DNA of 64,000 nucleotides from DATHAP01 sp963762865 (lineage in GTDB: Bacteria; Actinomycetota; Actinomycetes; JACCUZ01): assembly GCA_963762865.1 (NCBI GenBank), contig CAVXNC010000014.1:1-64000 (forward strand), in the 5' to 3' direction. This document shows positions 1 to 9,496 of the stretch, one piece after another. The notes beneath the pieces were generated by a model, which had not been told where the DNA came from, did no database searches, and was given only the letters and a program-made list of their open reading frames with translations. The translations under genes and the position numbers were made by a program. Each line of letters opens with the position of its first letter. Position 1 is the first letter of the stretch.

Positions 1-228
1 GCTTGGCACGGCGGGCGCCGCTGCTCTACAGCGTGCTGACCAGTCGCCACTTGCGAGCTCATCGTGTTGCACATAGGGGAGCGCTCAGCCGGGCGCTCAT
101 GCAGTCTGGGTGATGACCCCTACCAGCCCTCGGCCCACGCTGACCTCGGAGCGGTTGCCGAGTACTGTCGACGTCCTCCCGGTCAAACGACCGAGCTTTG
201 ATGCGCAACCTGGGAACAGGAGAGGCCG
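1..228. other. Leading stretch without a recognisable gene
   Basis: I see no convincing coding sequence before the first gene. The open frames here are antisense shadows of the DUF2252 gene. The stretch probably holds that gene's promoter and perhaps the tail of an upstream gene outside the window. Confidence 0.4.
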
Positions 229-1641
229 ATGGTCGCGAAGGTCGAGCATCCGAGCGTTGACGACCGCAGAGCGCGCGGCAAGGAGGCCAGCAACCGGACC
301 CCTCCCTCGAGCCACGCCGGCTGGGAGCCAGCCGGCAGCCGGCCCGACCCGGTCGCCCTCCTCGAGCAGCAGAACGTCACCCGGGAACCGGACCTGGTGC
401 CTGTCCGGCACGGTCGGATGATGGTGTCGCCGTTCACCTTCTACCGTGGCGCTGCCAAGGTGATGGCGGCCGACCTGACGGACACTCCGACCGCCGGGTT
501 GACGGTGCAGCTGTGCGGCGACGCTCACCTGTCCAACTTCGGGGCGTATGCGTCACCCGAGCGCCGGCTCCTCTTCGACCTCAACGACTTCGACGAGACC
601 CTGCCCGGCCCGTTCGAGTACGACGTGAAGCGGCTCGCCGCCAGCTTCACGATCGCCGGGCGCAACAACGGCTTCGGGAAGGCCGACTCGCGCGCCGTGG
701 CGACCGCGGCCGTCACGGCGTACCGGGAAGCGATGGCCGAGTTCGCGCAGATGCGCACGCTGGACATCTGGTACGCCCACCTGGCGCAGGACGACATCGT
801 CGCGGCTGCGCAGGTCCAGGCACGTGGCAAGGCGCAGGCCAAGGAGGTCAAGCGGGCCAAGAAGAACCTGGCCAAGACCCGGACGCGAGACAGCCTGCAG
901 GCGCTGTCCAAGCTCGCCGAGGTGGTCGGCGGCCAGTACCGGATCGTGAGCCAGCCGCCGGTTGTGGTTCCGCTGCGGGACCTCGGCCCCTACTACGGCC
1001 TGTCGTCAGATGAGGCGGAGAACACGGTTCGCGAGCAGTTCCGCGCCTACCGGCAGACGCTTCAGGACGACAGGCGTCTCCTGCTCGAGCGCTTCCGGAT
1101 CGTCGACGTCGCCCGCAAGGTGGTCGGTGTCGGCAGCGTCGGGACCCGCGCGTGGATCGTGCTGCTCCAGGGGCGGGACGCCCAGGACCCGCTGTTCCTG
1201 CAGGTCAAGGAGGCGTCCACCTCGGTTCTCGAGGACCACCTGCCCAGGAGCCGGTACCGGCAGCACGGGCAGCGCGTGGTCCAGGGACAGCGGAAGATCC
1301 AGTCGGCCAGCGACATCTTCCTCGGCTGGACGCGGGGTGCGGACGTGAGCCGCCATCTGTACTGGCGGCAACTGCGGGACATGAAGGGCTCGGCACTGGT
1401 CGAGGCCATGTCCCCCGCCGCCCTCGGGTTCTACGCTCGAAGCTGCGGCTGGACCCTGGCCCGGGCTCATGCGCGGTCCGGCGATCCGATCGCGATCGCC
1501 GAGTACCTGGGCGACTCGGACGCGTTCGACCGGGCCGTAGCCGACTTCGCCAAGCGCTATGCCGACCAGAACGAACGCGACTACCAAGCCTTCGTCGGGG
1601 CCGTCCACTCCGGCCGGATCGACGCGTTGCAAGGAGTCTGA
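229..1641 (+). CDS. DUF2252 domain-containing protein
   Basis: Family of unknown function whose fold resembles phosphotransferase/kinase-like proteins. Visible hallmarks are a CGDAHLSNFG-like segment and the FDLNDFDETLPGPFEYDVKR segment, the conserved core of DUF2252 and reminiscent of aminoglycoside-phosphotransferase catalytic loops. Later segments DLGPYYGL and GVGSVGTRAWIVLL also fit. At 470 aa it has the usual length. The ATG follows an AGGAGAGG Shine-Dalgarno at good spacing. It lies 39 bp before the SulP gene on the same strand and may be cotranscribed with it. A second, divergent DUF2252 copy sits at 55022-56377. The biochemical role is unknown. Confidence 0.9.
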   Translation: MVAKVEHPSVDDRRARGKEASNRTPPSSHAGWEPAGSRPDPVALLEQQNVTREPDLVPVRHGRMMVSPFTFYRGAAKVMAADLTDTPTAGLTVQLCGDAHLSNFGAYASPERRLLFDLNDFDETLPGPFEYDVKRLAASFTIAGRNNGFGKADSRAVATAAVTAYREAMAEFAQMRTLDIWYAHLAQDDIVAAAQVQARGKAQAKEVKRAKKNLAKTRTRDSLQALSKLAEVVGGQYRIVSQPPVVVPLRDLGPYYGLSSDEAENTVREQFRAYRQTLQDDRRLLLERFRIVDVARKVVGVGSVGTRAWIVLLQGRDAQDPLFLQVKEASTSVLEDHLPRSRYRQHGQRVVQGQRKIQSASDIFLGWTRGADVSRHLYWRQLRDMKGSALVEAMSPAALGFYARSCGWTLARAHARSGDPIAIAEYLGDSDAFDRAVADFAKRYADQNERDYQAFVGAVHSGRIDALQGV

Positions 1642-1680
1642 GCGGCACTCCGGTCGCCAGGTCGGATGCTAGGAGTCCGC

Positions 1681-3393
1681 ATGAACCTGATACCCGCACC
1701 GCTTCGGGGGTACCAGCGGAGCTGGCTGACCAGGGACGTCGTGGCCGGGCTCACGCTCTCAGCTGTCGCGATCCCCGAGGTGATGGGCTACACGTCGATC
1801 GCCGAGACGCCGATCGTCACCGGGCTGTACACCGTCATCTTCCCGACCCTGGTCTTTGCGCTGCTGGGCTCCTCGCGGCTGCTCGTGGTCGGTGCTGACT
1901 CGGCTACCGCGGCGGTGCTGGCCGCGGGGCTCAGTGGTCTGGGTGTCGCCGGGCTGGCGCCCGGCTCGGAGGAGTGGGTCGCCTACGCCAGCCTGACCGC
2001 GCTCGTGTGCGGCGGGCTGCTCGTGCTGGCACGGTTGCTGAGGCTCGGCTTCATCGGCGACTTCCTGAGTGCGTCGGTGCTGATCGGGTTCCTCACCGGC
2101 GTCGGCATCCAGGTGCTGTCCGGGCAGATCCCCGGCGTGCTCGGCATCCCCAAGGGCAGTGGCAGCTGGTTCGAGCAGCAGTGGCACTGGATCACCTCGC
2201 TGTCCTCGATCAGCGTGACCACCTTCGCGTTCGGGCTGTCCACGATCGTGATCATCCAGATCTTCGAGCGCTTCCTGCCGGTCGTTCCGGGCGCCATCGT
2301 CGCAGTCGTGCTGCTGACCACGGTCTCGGCTCTGACCGACGCGCAGGCACACGGCGTGGCCGTCGTGGGCGCAGTGCAGGGCGGTTTCCCGCCGATCGGC
2401 CTGCCGTCCGGACTGTCCTGGTCGGACGTCGGCAGGGTGCTTCCGACCGCGCTGTCCTGCTTCGTGCTCATCATCGCCCAGAGCGCCGCCACCTCTCGCA
2501 GCTTCGCGTTCAAGCACGGCGACTCCGTCGACATCAACCGGGACATCATGGGGCTGGCCGGTGCCAGTGTCGCCGCCGGTCTGAGCGGCACCTTCGTGGT
2601 CAACGGCAGCCCCACCAAGACGCAGATCCTCGACGGTCAGAAGGGGCGCACCCAGCTCGCCAACATGACGATGGCGGCCGTGGTCCTGGTCTTCACGCTG
2701 TTCCTCACCGATCTGCTCGCGGACATGCCCACCGCGGTCCTCGCCGGGATCGTTCTCCTCATCGGCGTCAGCCTGATCGACGTACCCGGCATGAAGCGAC
2801 TGCTGGGCCGCCGCAGGAACGAGTTCGTGGTCGCCGTGATCACGGCGGTCACCGTGTTCGCCGTGGGCGTCGAGCAGGGCATCGTGCTCGCGGTGGTCCT
2901 GTCCCTCCTCGACCTGGTCCGTCGGCAGTACAAGCCCGGCGACTACGTCCTGACCCAGGACGATGCCGGTAGGCCGGTCTACCAACCGGCGAAGCCGGGC
3001 TCGCAGAGCCTGCCTGGGCTCATCGTCTTCCGCTACGACGCCGAGCTCTTCTACGCCAACACCAACCGTTTCGTCGACCACCTCGAGGCGCTGATCGCAC
3101 ATGCTCCCGACCCCGTCCGCTGGGTCGCTCTCGACTGCTCCGCGATCCCCGACGTCGACTACTCGGCGGGGGTGAGCCTCTCCCAGCTCGTCGACTACAC
3201 CCGCGCACACGACGCACGCTTCGTGCTCATTCGACCGGACACCCAGCTGATGGCCACTCTCACGGCCTACGGCACGCTGGACAAGCTGGGCGAGGACGAC
3301 ATCTTCGCGACCCTGGGAGAGGCCTTCGCCGCGTACCGCGCGTCGTCGACACCGGAGGCGCCGGGGCGGCAACCCCCACCTGGCAGACGCTGA
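1681..3393 (+). CDS. SulP family inorganic anion transporter with STAS domain
   Basis: Membrane anion transporter of the SulP/SLC26 family (sulfate, bicarbonate or similar; substrate not predictable). The first ~400 residues form about 10-12 hydrophobic segments, beginning with the family-typical RDVVAGLTLSAVAIPEVMGY, and include the conserved NGSPTKT stretch. The last ~130 residues form a cytoplasmic STAS domain (VALDCSAIPDVDYSAG). I prefer the ATG at 1681, which has AGGAG at 1671-1675, over the in-frame ATG at 1666. This gives 570 aa, a normal length. It follows the DUF2252 gene and converges on nrdJ, with a hairpin between the two. Confidence 0.93.
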   Translation: MNLIPAPLRGYQRSWLTRDVVAGLTLSAVAIPEVMGYTSIAETPIVTGLYTVIFPTLVFALLGSSRLLVVGADSATAAVLAAGLSGLGVAGLAPGSEEWVAYASLTALVCGGLLVLARLLRLGFIGDFLSASVLIGFLTGVGIQVLSGQIPGVLGIPKGSGSWFEQQWHWITSLSSISVTTFAFGLSTIVIIQIFERFLPVVPGAIVAVVLLTTVSALTDAQAHGVAVVGAVQGGFPPIGLPSGLSWSDVGRVLPTALSCFVLIIAQSAATSRSFAFKHGDSVDINRDIMGLAGASVAAGLSGTFVVNGSPTKTQILDGQKGRTQLANMTMAAVVLVFTLFLTDLLADMPTAVLAGIVLLIGVSLIDVPGMKRLLGRRRNEFVVAVITAVTVFAVGVEQGIVLAVVLSLLDLVRRQYKPGDYVLTQDDAGRPVYQPAKPGSQSLPGLIVFRYDAELFYANTNRFVDHLEALIAHAPDPVRWVALDCSAIPDVDYSAGVSLSQLVDYTRAHDARFVLIRPDTQLMATLTAYGTLDKLGEDDIFATLGEAFAAYRASSTPEAPGRQPPPGRR

Positions 3394-3418
3394 CCCTGCT
3401 GCTTGAGGGCCACTGGGG

Positions 3419-3444
3419 AGCCCGGCCTCAGAAGAGGCCGGGCT
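3419..3444. terminator. Hairpin between convergent sulP and nrdJ
   Basis: An 11-bp perfect GC-rich stem (AGCCCGGCCTC paired with GAGGCCGGGCT) with an AGAA loop lies between the two convergent stop codons. There is no U-tract, as is common in actinobacteria. It would serve both strands. Confidence 0.7.
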
Positions 3445-3473
3445 CCGTCGAGCCGTGCGTCACATCATCATCA

Positions 3474-6338
3474 TCAGCTGCAGCCGCTGGTGCTGCCGCA
3501 GCCCTCGCAGACGTAGCAGGAGCCGGCGGGCCGCATCTTGATCCCGCAGGTCATGCACAGCGGGGCGTCGGAGACCTGGCCGGTGATGACCTCCAGCAGC
3601 TCGGCCGACGAGTGCGCCTGGGCCGGAGCGGCCTTGACCGCGGCCGACTCGGTGTCGACGGGCTTCGCCTCGGTCTGCGGCGACTCGGTGACCGGCGCGG
3701 ACTGCGCCAGCGTCTCGAGCTCCTCCTCGACCTCCTCGTCGGACTCGTCGGCGAGGTAGGACCCGGTCTCGAGCTGACGGGACCGCTCCTCGGCCGAGTA
3801 GATGCCGTAGGCGGCGCGGGTGTCGAAGTCGAGGTGGTCCAGCGCCAGGCGGCGGAAGACGTAGTCCATGATCGACTGCGCCATCCGGACGTCCGGGTCG
3901 TCGGTCAGACCGGCCGGCTCGAAGCGCATGTTGACGAACTTCGAGACGAAGGTCTCCAGCGGGACGCCGTACTGCAGGCCGATCGAGATCGCGATCGAGA
4001 AGGCGTCCATGACACCGGCGAGGGTCGAGCCCTGCTTCGACATCTTCAGGAAGATCTCGCCGAGGCCGTCGTCGGGGTAGGACGAGGCCGTCATGTAGCC
4101 CTCGGCACCGCCGACCGCGAACGACGTCATCTGCGCCGGACGCTTCTTCGGCAGCCGCGTGCGGGTGGCCCGGTACTCGACGACCTTCTCGACGGCCTTG
4201 TCCGCCGACGCGTCAGCGGTCTTCGCCTTGGCGTCCGACAGCGGCTGGCCGACCTTGCAGTTGTCGCGGTAGACCGCGAGCGCCTTGAGGCCGAGCTTCC
4301 AGCCCTGGAAGTGGACGTCCTCGATCTCCTCGACGGTCGCCGTCTCCGGCAGGTTGACCGTCTTCGAGATGGCGCCCGAGAGGAACGGCTGCACCGCGGC
4401 CATCATCCGCACGTGGCCCATCGGCGCGATCGAGCGCTCGCCCATCGCGCAGTCGAAGACCTCGTAGTGCTCCTGCCGCAGACCGGGGGCGTCGATGACG
4501 TGACCCTTGTCGGCGATGTGCTCGACGATCGCCTCGATCGTCTCCTCGGAGTAGCCCATCCTCCGCAGCGCCCGCGGGATCGTGAGGTTCACGATCTGCA
4601 TCGAGCCGCCGCCGACCAGCTTCTTGAACTTGACCAGGGAGAAGTCCGGCTCGATGCCGGTCGTGTCGCAGTCCATCATGAAGCCGATGGTCCCGGTCGG
4701 GGCGAGCACCGACGCCTGGGCGTTGCGGTAGCCGTTCTTCTCCCCGACCTTGATGACCGCGTCCCAGGCCTTGGTGGCCTCGCGCTGCACGTCCTTGTCC
4801 ATCGTGTCGATGCCGCGGATGGCGTCATTGGCCGCGGCGTGCTTGCGCATGACCCGCTTGTGGGCGTCGGCGTTGCGGGCGAAGCCCTCGTAGGGGCCGA
4901 CGATGCCCGCCAGCTCGGCCGAGCGCTTGTAGGACGTGCCGGTCATCAACGAGGTGATGGACGCGGCCAGGGCCCGGCCGCCGGGGCTGTCGTAGCCGTG
5001 CCCGGTCGCCATCAGCAGTGCGCCGAGGTTGGCGTAGCCGATGCCGAGCTGGCGGAACTTGCGCGTCGTGTCAGCGATCGGCTCGGTCGGGAAGTCGGCG
5101 AAGCAGATCGAGATGTCCATGGCGGTGATGACCAGCTCGACGACCTTGGCGAAGGTCTTCTCGTCGAACGTGTCGTCGTCGCGGAGGAACTTCAGCAGGT
5201 TCAGCGACGCCAGGTTGCACGACGAGTTGTCCAGCGACATGTACTCCGAGCACGGGTTGGACGCGGTGATCCGGCCGGTCTCGGGGTTGGTGTGCCAGTC
5301 GTTGATGGTGTCGTCGTACTGGATGCCGGGGTCGGCGCACGACCACGCGGCGACCGCGATCTTCCGCCACAGCTCGCGGGCGTCGACGGTCTCGATGACC
5401 TCGCCGGTCGCTCGGGCGCGCAGGCCGAACTCGGAGCCCTCCTCGACGGCGCGCATGAACTCGTCGGTGACGCGCACCGAGTTGTTGGCGTTCTGGTACT
5501 GGACCGAGGTGATGTCCTTGCCGCCGAGGTCCATGTCGAAGCCGGCGTCACGCAGCGCCCGGATCTTGTTCTCCTCGCGCGCCTTGGTCTCCACGAACTC
5601 CCCGATGTCGGGGTGGTCCACGTCGAGCACGACCATCTTGGCCGCGCGACGGGTCGCACCGCCGGACTTGATCGTCCCGGCCGACGCGTCGGCGCCGCGC
5701 ATGAACGACACCGGCCCGGAGGCGGTGCCGCCCGAGGACAGCAGCTCCTTGGACGAGCGGATGCGGGAGAGGTTGAGGCCGGCACCGGAGCCGCCCTTGA
5801 AGATCAGACCCTCCTCGCGGTACCAGTTCAGGATCGAGTCCATCCGGTCGTCGACCGCGAGGATGAAACAAGCTGACACCTGCTGTGGCGACGACGTCCC
5901 GACGTTGAACCACACCGGCGAGTTGAACGAGAACACCTGGTGCAGCAGCGCCCAGGTCAGCTCGTGCTCGAAGACCTCGGCGTCGGCGTCGCTCGCGAAG
6001 TAGCCGTGCTCCCTGCCGGCCTTCGTGTAGGTCAGCACCACGCGGTCGATCAGCTGGCGCAGGCTCTGCTCGCGGACGTCGGTCCCCACCGCGCCGCGGA
6101 AGTACTTGGTGGTGACGATCGTCGAGGCGTTGACCGACCAGAAGTCGGGGAACTCGACACCCCGCTGCTCGAAGATCGTCTCGCCGGTCTTCCAGTTCTG
6201 CTGGACGACGTCGCGTCGCTCCCAGGTCACCTCGTCGTAGGGGTGCACCCCCGCCGTGGTGTAGATCCGCTCGATCTTCAGACCCTTGGCCCGGCCCTGC
6301 CGGATCACCTGGGGCTTGTCGTGCGACGTCTCCGTCAT
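3474..6338 (-). CDS. nrdJ: Vitamin B12-dependent (class II) ribonucleoside-diphosphate reductase
   Basis: Adenosylcobalamin-dependent reductase that makes dNTP precursors from ribonucleotides without needing oxygen. At 954 aa it has full actinobacterial NrdJ length. Visible landmarks are FNSPVWFNVG, the nucleotide-site motif NPCSEYMSLDNSSCNLASL around residue 360, and APTGTIGFMMDCDT. The last ~25 residues are a cysteine cluster (CMTCGIKM, CYVCEGCG) forming the C-terminal zinc-ribbon/redox tail. The ATG at 6338 has a strong purine-rich Shine-Dalgarno (GGAGGG). It lies 96 bp downstream of nrdR on the same strand, so the two probably form one unit controlled from upstream of nrdR. No cobalamin riboswitch is evident in the short gap. 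Confidence 0.97.
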   Translation of the reverse strand: MTETSHDKPQVIRQGRAKGLKIERIYTTAGVHPYDEVTWERRDVVQQNWKTGETIFEQRGVEFPDFWSVNASTIVTTKYFRGAVGTDVREQSLRQLIDRVVLTYTKAGREHGYFASDADAEVFEHELTWALLHQVFSFNSPVWFNVGTSSPQQVSACFILAVDDRMDSILNWYREEGLIFKGGSGAGLNLSRIRSSKELLSSGGTASGPVSFMRGADASAGTIKSGGATRRAAKMVVLDVDHPDIGEFVETKAREENKIRALRDAGFDMDLGGKDITSVQYQNANNSVRVTDEFMRAVEEGSEFGLRARATGEVIETVDARELWRKIAVAAWSCADPGIQYDDTINDWHTNPETGRITASNPCSEYMSLDNSSCNLASLNLLKFLRDDDTFDEKTFAKVVELVITAMDISICFADFPTEPIADTTRKFRQLGIGYANLGALLMATGHGYDSPGGRALAASITSLMTGTSYKRSAELAGIVGPYEGFARNADAHKRVMRKHAAANDAIRGIDTMDKDVQREATKAWDAVIKVGEKNGYRNAQASVLAPTGTIGFMMDCDTTGIEPDFSLVKFKKLVGGGSMQIVNLTIPRALRRMGYSEETIEAIVEHIADKGHVIDAPGLRQEHYEVFDCAMGERSIAPMGHVRMMAAVQPFLSGAISKTVNLPETATVEEIEDVHFQGWKLGLKALAVYRDNCKVGQPLSDAKAKTADASADKAVEKVVEYRATRTRLPKKRPAQMTSFAVGGAEGYMTASSYPDDGLGEIFLKMSKQGSTLAGVMDAFSIAISIGLQYGVPLETFVSKFVNMRFEPAGLTDDPDVRMAQSIMDYVFRRLALDHLDFDTRAAYGIYSAEERSRQLETGSYLADESDEEVEEELETLAQSAPVTESPQTEAKPVDTESAAVKAAPAQAHSSAELLEVITGQVSDAPLCMTCGIKMRPAGSCYVCEGCGSTSGCS

Positions 6339-6434
6339 CCCTGCTCCCTCCTCAAAACCGCTACTTATTCAACACGTCTGGTGCGACAGAAACTCCGCCC
6401 TGATTGCCCTGAGTGCGGGTCCCTCCGTCGTCTT

Positions 6435-6911
6435 CTAGGGGTTCTTCTCGTACGTCGCGGAGAGCTCGTGCTCCGCCCGGAGAAGGGCGATCTCGGCCTC
6501 GAAGGCCGCCAGGTCGTCGAACGCCCGGTAGACGCTGGCGAAGCGCAGGTAGGCCACCTCGTCGAGCTCGCGCAGCGGCGCCAGCACCGCCATGCCGACC
6601 TCGTGGGCCTCGATCTCGGCGACCCCGCTCGCGCGGACGGTCTCCTCGACCCGCTGGGCGAGCAGCGCCAGGTCGTCCTCGGTGACCGGCCGGCCCTGGC
6701 AGGCCTTCCGGACCCCGGACAGGACCTTGTCGCGGCTGAACGGCTCGCTGGCCCCAGACCGCTTCGTCACGCTCAGGCTGGCCGTCTCCACGGTGGTGAA
6801 CCGGCGGCCGCACTCCGGGCACTGCCGGCGGCGGCGGATCGAGGTGCCGTCGTCGGAGGCCCGGCTGTCGACCACGCGGCTGTCGCCGTGCCGGCAGAAC
6901 GGGCAGTGCAT
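6435..6911 (-). CDS. nrdR: Transcriptional repressor NrdR
   Basis: Nucleotide-sensing repressor of ribonucleotide reductase genes. It begins MHCPFCRHGDSRVVDSR, the four-cysteine zinc ribbon (CPFC, CPEC) that binds NrdR boxes, and continues into an ATP-cone domain (KRSGASEPFSRDKVLSGVRKAC). At 158 aa it has the family length. The ATG at 6911 has a GGAGG Shine-Dalgarno 7 nt upstream. A longer in-frame extension to 7034 lacks similarity and is not used. It probably controls itself and nrdJ through the box at 7075-7088. Confidence 0.97.
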   Translation of the reverse strand: MHCPFCRHGDSRVVDSRASDDGTSIRRRRQCPECGRRFTTVETASLSVTKRSGASEPFSRDKVLSGVRKACQGRPVTEDDLALLAQRVEETVRASGVAEIEAHEVGMAVLAPLRELDEVAYLRFASVYRAFDDLAAFEAEIALLRAEHELSATYEKNP

Positions 6912-7049
6912 CCGGGGGCCTCCTGAGCGTTCCCTAGAGCTGCGGCAGGGCTGGTCTGGCGAGCTGGTGTCGAGCTCATCTGTGGACCGATCTGTGCACG
7001 TCCCTGTGCACGACGGGCCCTTTCCTGGGCACATCCTGTGGAAGTCACA

Positions 7050-7058
7050 TGTGGATAA
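7050..7058 (-). promoter_or_regulatory. DnaA box (perfect 9/9)
   Basis: TGTGGATAA on the plus strand, that is TTATCCACA on the minus strand, the consensus DnaA box. It lies 140 bp upstream of nrdR and beside the NrdR-box-like site. DnaA control of nrd operons is established in E. coli; here it is inferred from the site alone. Confidence 0.55.
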
Positions 7059-7074
7059 CTACACGGGTGTGATT

Positions 7075-7088
7075 CACAAGATGTAGGG
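7075..7088 (-). promoter_or_regulatory. NrdR-box-like operator
   Basis: On the minus strand this reads CCCTACATCTTGTG, matching about 11 of 14 positions of the NrdR consensus CACwAtATaTwGTG. NrdR normally uses two boxes; I found only one good copy. It lies upstream of nrdR-nrdJ, the expected target. Confidence 0.45.
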
Positions 7089-7501
7089 GTCACTCTGCCC
7101 CCCGACCACCACATGTGCAAGCGATTCGGGGTCATCAGTTCGGCTGATTTCGCCGCTCCCGGCCAGCCGGGTGCCGGACCGGCCGGCCGGGCGACGTACG
7201 CCGGTCGACGTCCGCGCGTTCCCGCAGGTCAGCGCATCGTGAGCCCTCACGGACCCGGCCGTACGGTGCCGCGCCGCCCGCTCCGGGATCCCCGCGCGGC
7301 CGGTCCGACCGGCGTGTCGGCCCCGCGACGGCACGCTCCCGGAGCCCGCGCGGGCCGGCCCGACCGCTGCGCCGAACGGGTGACGCGCCCTGCGCGAGCC
7401 CGCCGATTTTGCCTGGCATTTGTCCAGCCGTCCGCCCAGGCGCCGATGTCGCTGAAGACCGAGCAGAGACGACCACACCTGACATCCCGGAGTCCGACGC
7501 C

Positions 7502-9484
7502 GTGCCCGAGAGCCACTCCCGGTCGGGCAGCCGCACCACCACTGCGCTGCTGATCGCCACCGTCCTCGCCCTCCTCGCCACCTTGCTCGGGACCGCAGTC
7601 CCGGCCGAGGCGGCAGCTGTCAGGGCAGCCCGATCGGCCTACCCGGCGGCCATCGAGCCGCTGGCTCGCTACCAGGCGCAGACCACCTGCTCCCCCACGG
7701 CGAAGCCGGGCGTCGCGGACCTCGCGGCCCGCCTGCTGCGCGCCTACCCGACGACCCGCAGCCTCGGCATCGTCCGGGCCTGCTCGGTCGGCGGGACCTC
7801 GGAGCACAAGGAGGGTCGGGCCTTCGACTGGGGCGGCCTGAACGCGGCGAAGGCCAGTGACCGGGACCGGGTCAAGAAGTTCACGACCTGGCTCTTCAAG
7901 ACCGACAAGTACGGCAACCGCTACGCGATGGCCCGCCGGCTCGGCATCCAGTACCTGATCTGGAACCGCAAGATCTGGGGCTCGTACTCCGCCGCCTCGG
8001 GCTGGCGCAAGTACACCGGCGCCAACTCGCACCGTGACCACGTGCACATCTCGTTCACCTGGGCGGGCGCTCGCAAGAAGACGTCGTTCTGGACCGGCAA
8101 GGTCGGCAACGTGCAGGCCGCCCCGCCGCCCTCGAGCTACCCCACGCCGACTCCGACCCCGACGACGCCGACCACGCCGAGCGGCACCCCGCCGCGGGCG
8201 AAGCCGGCGCCCGCCGCCTGGCTGCCCGCCGGTCCCGCCGTCACCGACGAGACCGTCACGGTCCCCGCCACCAGCGAGGGCGTGCTGACCACCGGTTCCC
8301 TCGCCGCCGGTCAGGAGTACCTCGTCGAGGTCAGCGGCACCTACCGGTACGGCGCCAAGCCCAACTTCCTGGCCGACGCCGAGTGCTCGCGCACGCCGAG
8401 CGACCCGACCTGGCGCCGGGACCGCTCGGTGCACACCTGGCAGCCGGGCGAGGACCACCTGGACGTCTACGTCGACGGGCAGGACCTGTGGGCCGACGCC
8501 GATGACGAGGACTCCGAGGGCTGCGACACCCGCACGCACACCTACCGCGACACGTTCACACCGTCGCGCACCGGCCGGGTCATCCTCGCGATGTGGGACC
8601 CGACGACGCTGTCCGACGACGCCGGCGCCCTGACCGTACGGATCATCGCCGTGACGCCGCAGGCGACGATGGACTGGCAGCTGCCGGCCACCGCCGCGGC
8701 CGGCGTCACCAGCCCCGGCGCCGTCGAAGCCGGCCGGACCTACCTGGTCACCGTCAGCGGGACGGTCGACGCCGGCGCGGGGGTCACCTCGGACGCCGAG
8801 TGCTCGACCAGCACCGCCGACCCGGTGTGGCGCCGAGACCGCTCGGTGGACCCGGCGGACCCGGGTGCCGACCACCTGGACCTGCTGCTCGACCGCGACG
8901 ACGTCACCTTCCGGCCGGTCACGGACCCGGACGGCGACGGCTGCGACGTGACCGGGCACACCTACCGGTACTCCTTCACCCCCAGCACGACCCGCCCGAT
9001 CAACCTGCGCATCGACGACCCGGCGTGGACCGACGACAACGGGGCGCTGAGCATCCACGTGCAGCGCGTCGACCCGGTCGTGGGCACCGAGTCCGTGTCG
9101 CTGGACACCGCGCAGGTCGACGACACGGTCACTGCCCGGACGTACCTCGCGGGACAGCGGCTCAAGCTGACCGCGACGGGCACGTACGTGACCGCGCCCG
9201 GCATCACCGCCGACCCGGAGTGCTCCGCGACGACCGCCGACCCGACGTGGCGGACGTCGCGCACCGAGCTCTACGCGGAGGGCCGCTACCTGGGCGACGT
9301 GACGCTGAACGGGACGTCCGGCGACTGGCTCACCGCGACGGCCGCGCGCTGCGACACGACGACGCACGCCTACTCGTGGTTCGTGACGCCGAGCGTCACC
9401 GGGCCGCTGTCCCTCGGCGTGGCTGACACGGACCGGACGAACAACTCCGGGACGCTGGCCGTCACGATCTCCCCGGCAAGCTGA
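7502..9484 (+). CDS. Secreted M15-like (D-Ala-D-Ala carboxypeptidase-type) protein with three tandem C-terminal repeats
   Basis: The GTG at 7502 (GGAG 9 nt upstream) begins a Sec signal peptide (TALLIATVLALLATLLGTAVPAEA). Residues ~45-205 resemble the zinc-dependent VanY/M15-like fold: CSVGGTSEHKEGRAFDWG supplies a His and Asp, and SHRDHVHIS supplies the later histidines. A Pro/Thr linker (PTPTPTPTTPTTP) follows. Then come three repeats of ~125-135 residues, each with an ECS motif, a TW(R)R-type motif, a (G/R)CD motif and a closing [DN][DN].G[AT]L strand. It is therefore likely an exported peptidoglycan-modifying protein with beta-rich binding modules. The repeat family and its ligand are not identified. 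An upstream TTG start (7409) would precede the signal peptide with no ribosome site. Confidence 0.8.
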   Translation: MPESHSRSGSRTTTALLIATVLALLATLLGTAVPAEAAAVRAARSAYPAAIEPLARYQAQTTCSPTAKPGVADLAARLLRAYPTTRSLGIVRACSVGGTSEHKEGRAFDWGGLNAAKASDRDRVKKFTTWLFKTDKYGNRYAMARRLGIQYLIWNRKIWGSYSAASGWRKYTGANSHRDHVHISFTWAGARKKTSFWTGKVGNVQAAPPPSSYPTPTPTPTTPTTPSGTPPRAKPAPAAWLPAGPAVTDETVTVPATSEGVLTTGSLAAGQEYLVEVSGTYRYGAKPNFLADAECSRTPSDPTWRRDRSVHTWQPGEDHLDVYVDGQDLWADADDEDSEGCDTRTHTYRDTFTPSRTGRVILAMWDPTTLSDDAGALTVRIIAVTPQATMDWQLPATAAAGVTSPGAVEAGRTYLVTVSGTVDAGAGVTSDAECSTSTADPVWRRDRSVDPADPGADHLDLLLDRDDVTFRPVTDPDGDGCDVTGHTYRYSFTPSTTRPINLRIDDPAWTDDNGALSIHVQRVDPVVGTESVSLDTAQVDDTVTARTYLAGQRLKLTATGTYVTAPGITADPECSATTADPTWRTSRTELYAEGRYLGDVTLNGTSGDWLTATAARCDTTTHAYSWFVTPSVTGPLSLGVADTDRTNNSGTLAVTISPAS

Positions 9485-9496
9485 GACGGAGCGTTG

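Larger units (their letters stand above)
6912..7501. other. 590-bp divergent intergenic region
   Basis: Regulatory region between nrdR (leftward) and the M15-like peptidase gene (rightward). Its left half holds a perfect DnaA box, an NrdR-box-like palindrome and several CTGTGGA/CTGTGCAC repeats. The right half (about 7140-7480) is very GC-rich, and I see no gene there. The open frames across it have arginine/proline-rich, shadow-like composition. Confidence 0.6.

Noticed and set aside
6339..6434. Possible cobalamin riboswitch before nrdJ
   Set aside because: The 96-bp gap is too short for a B12 riboswitch and I see no B12-box-like core.
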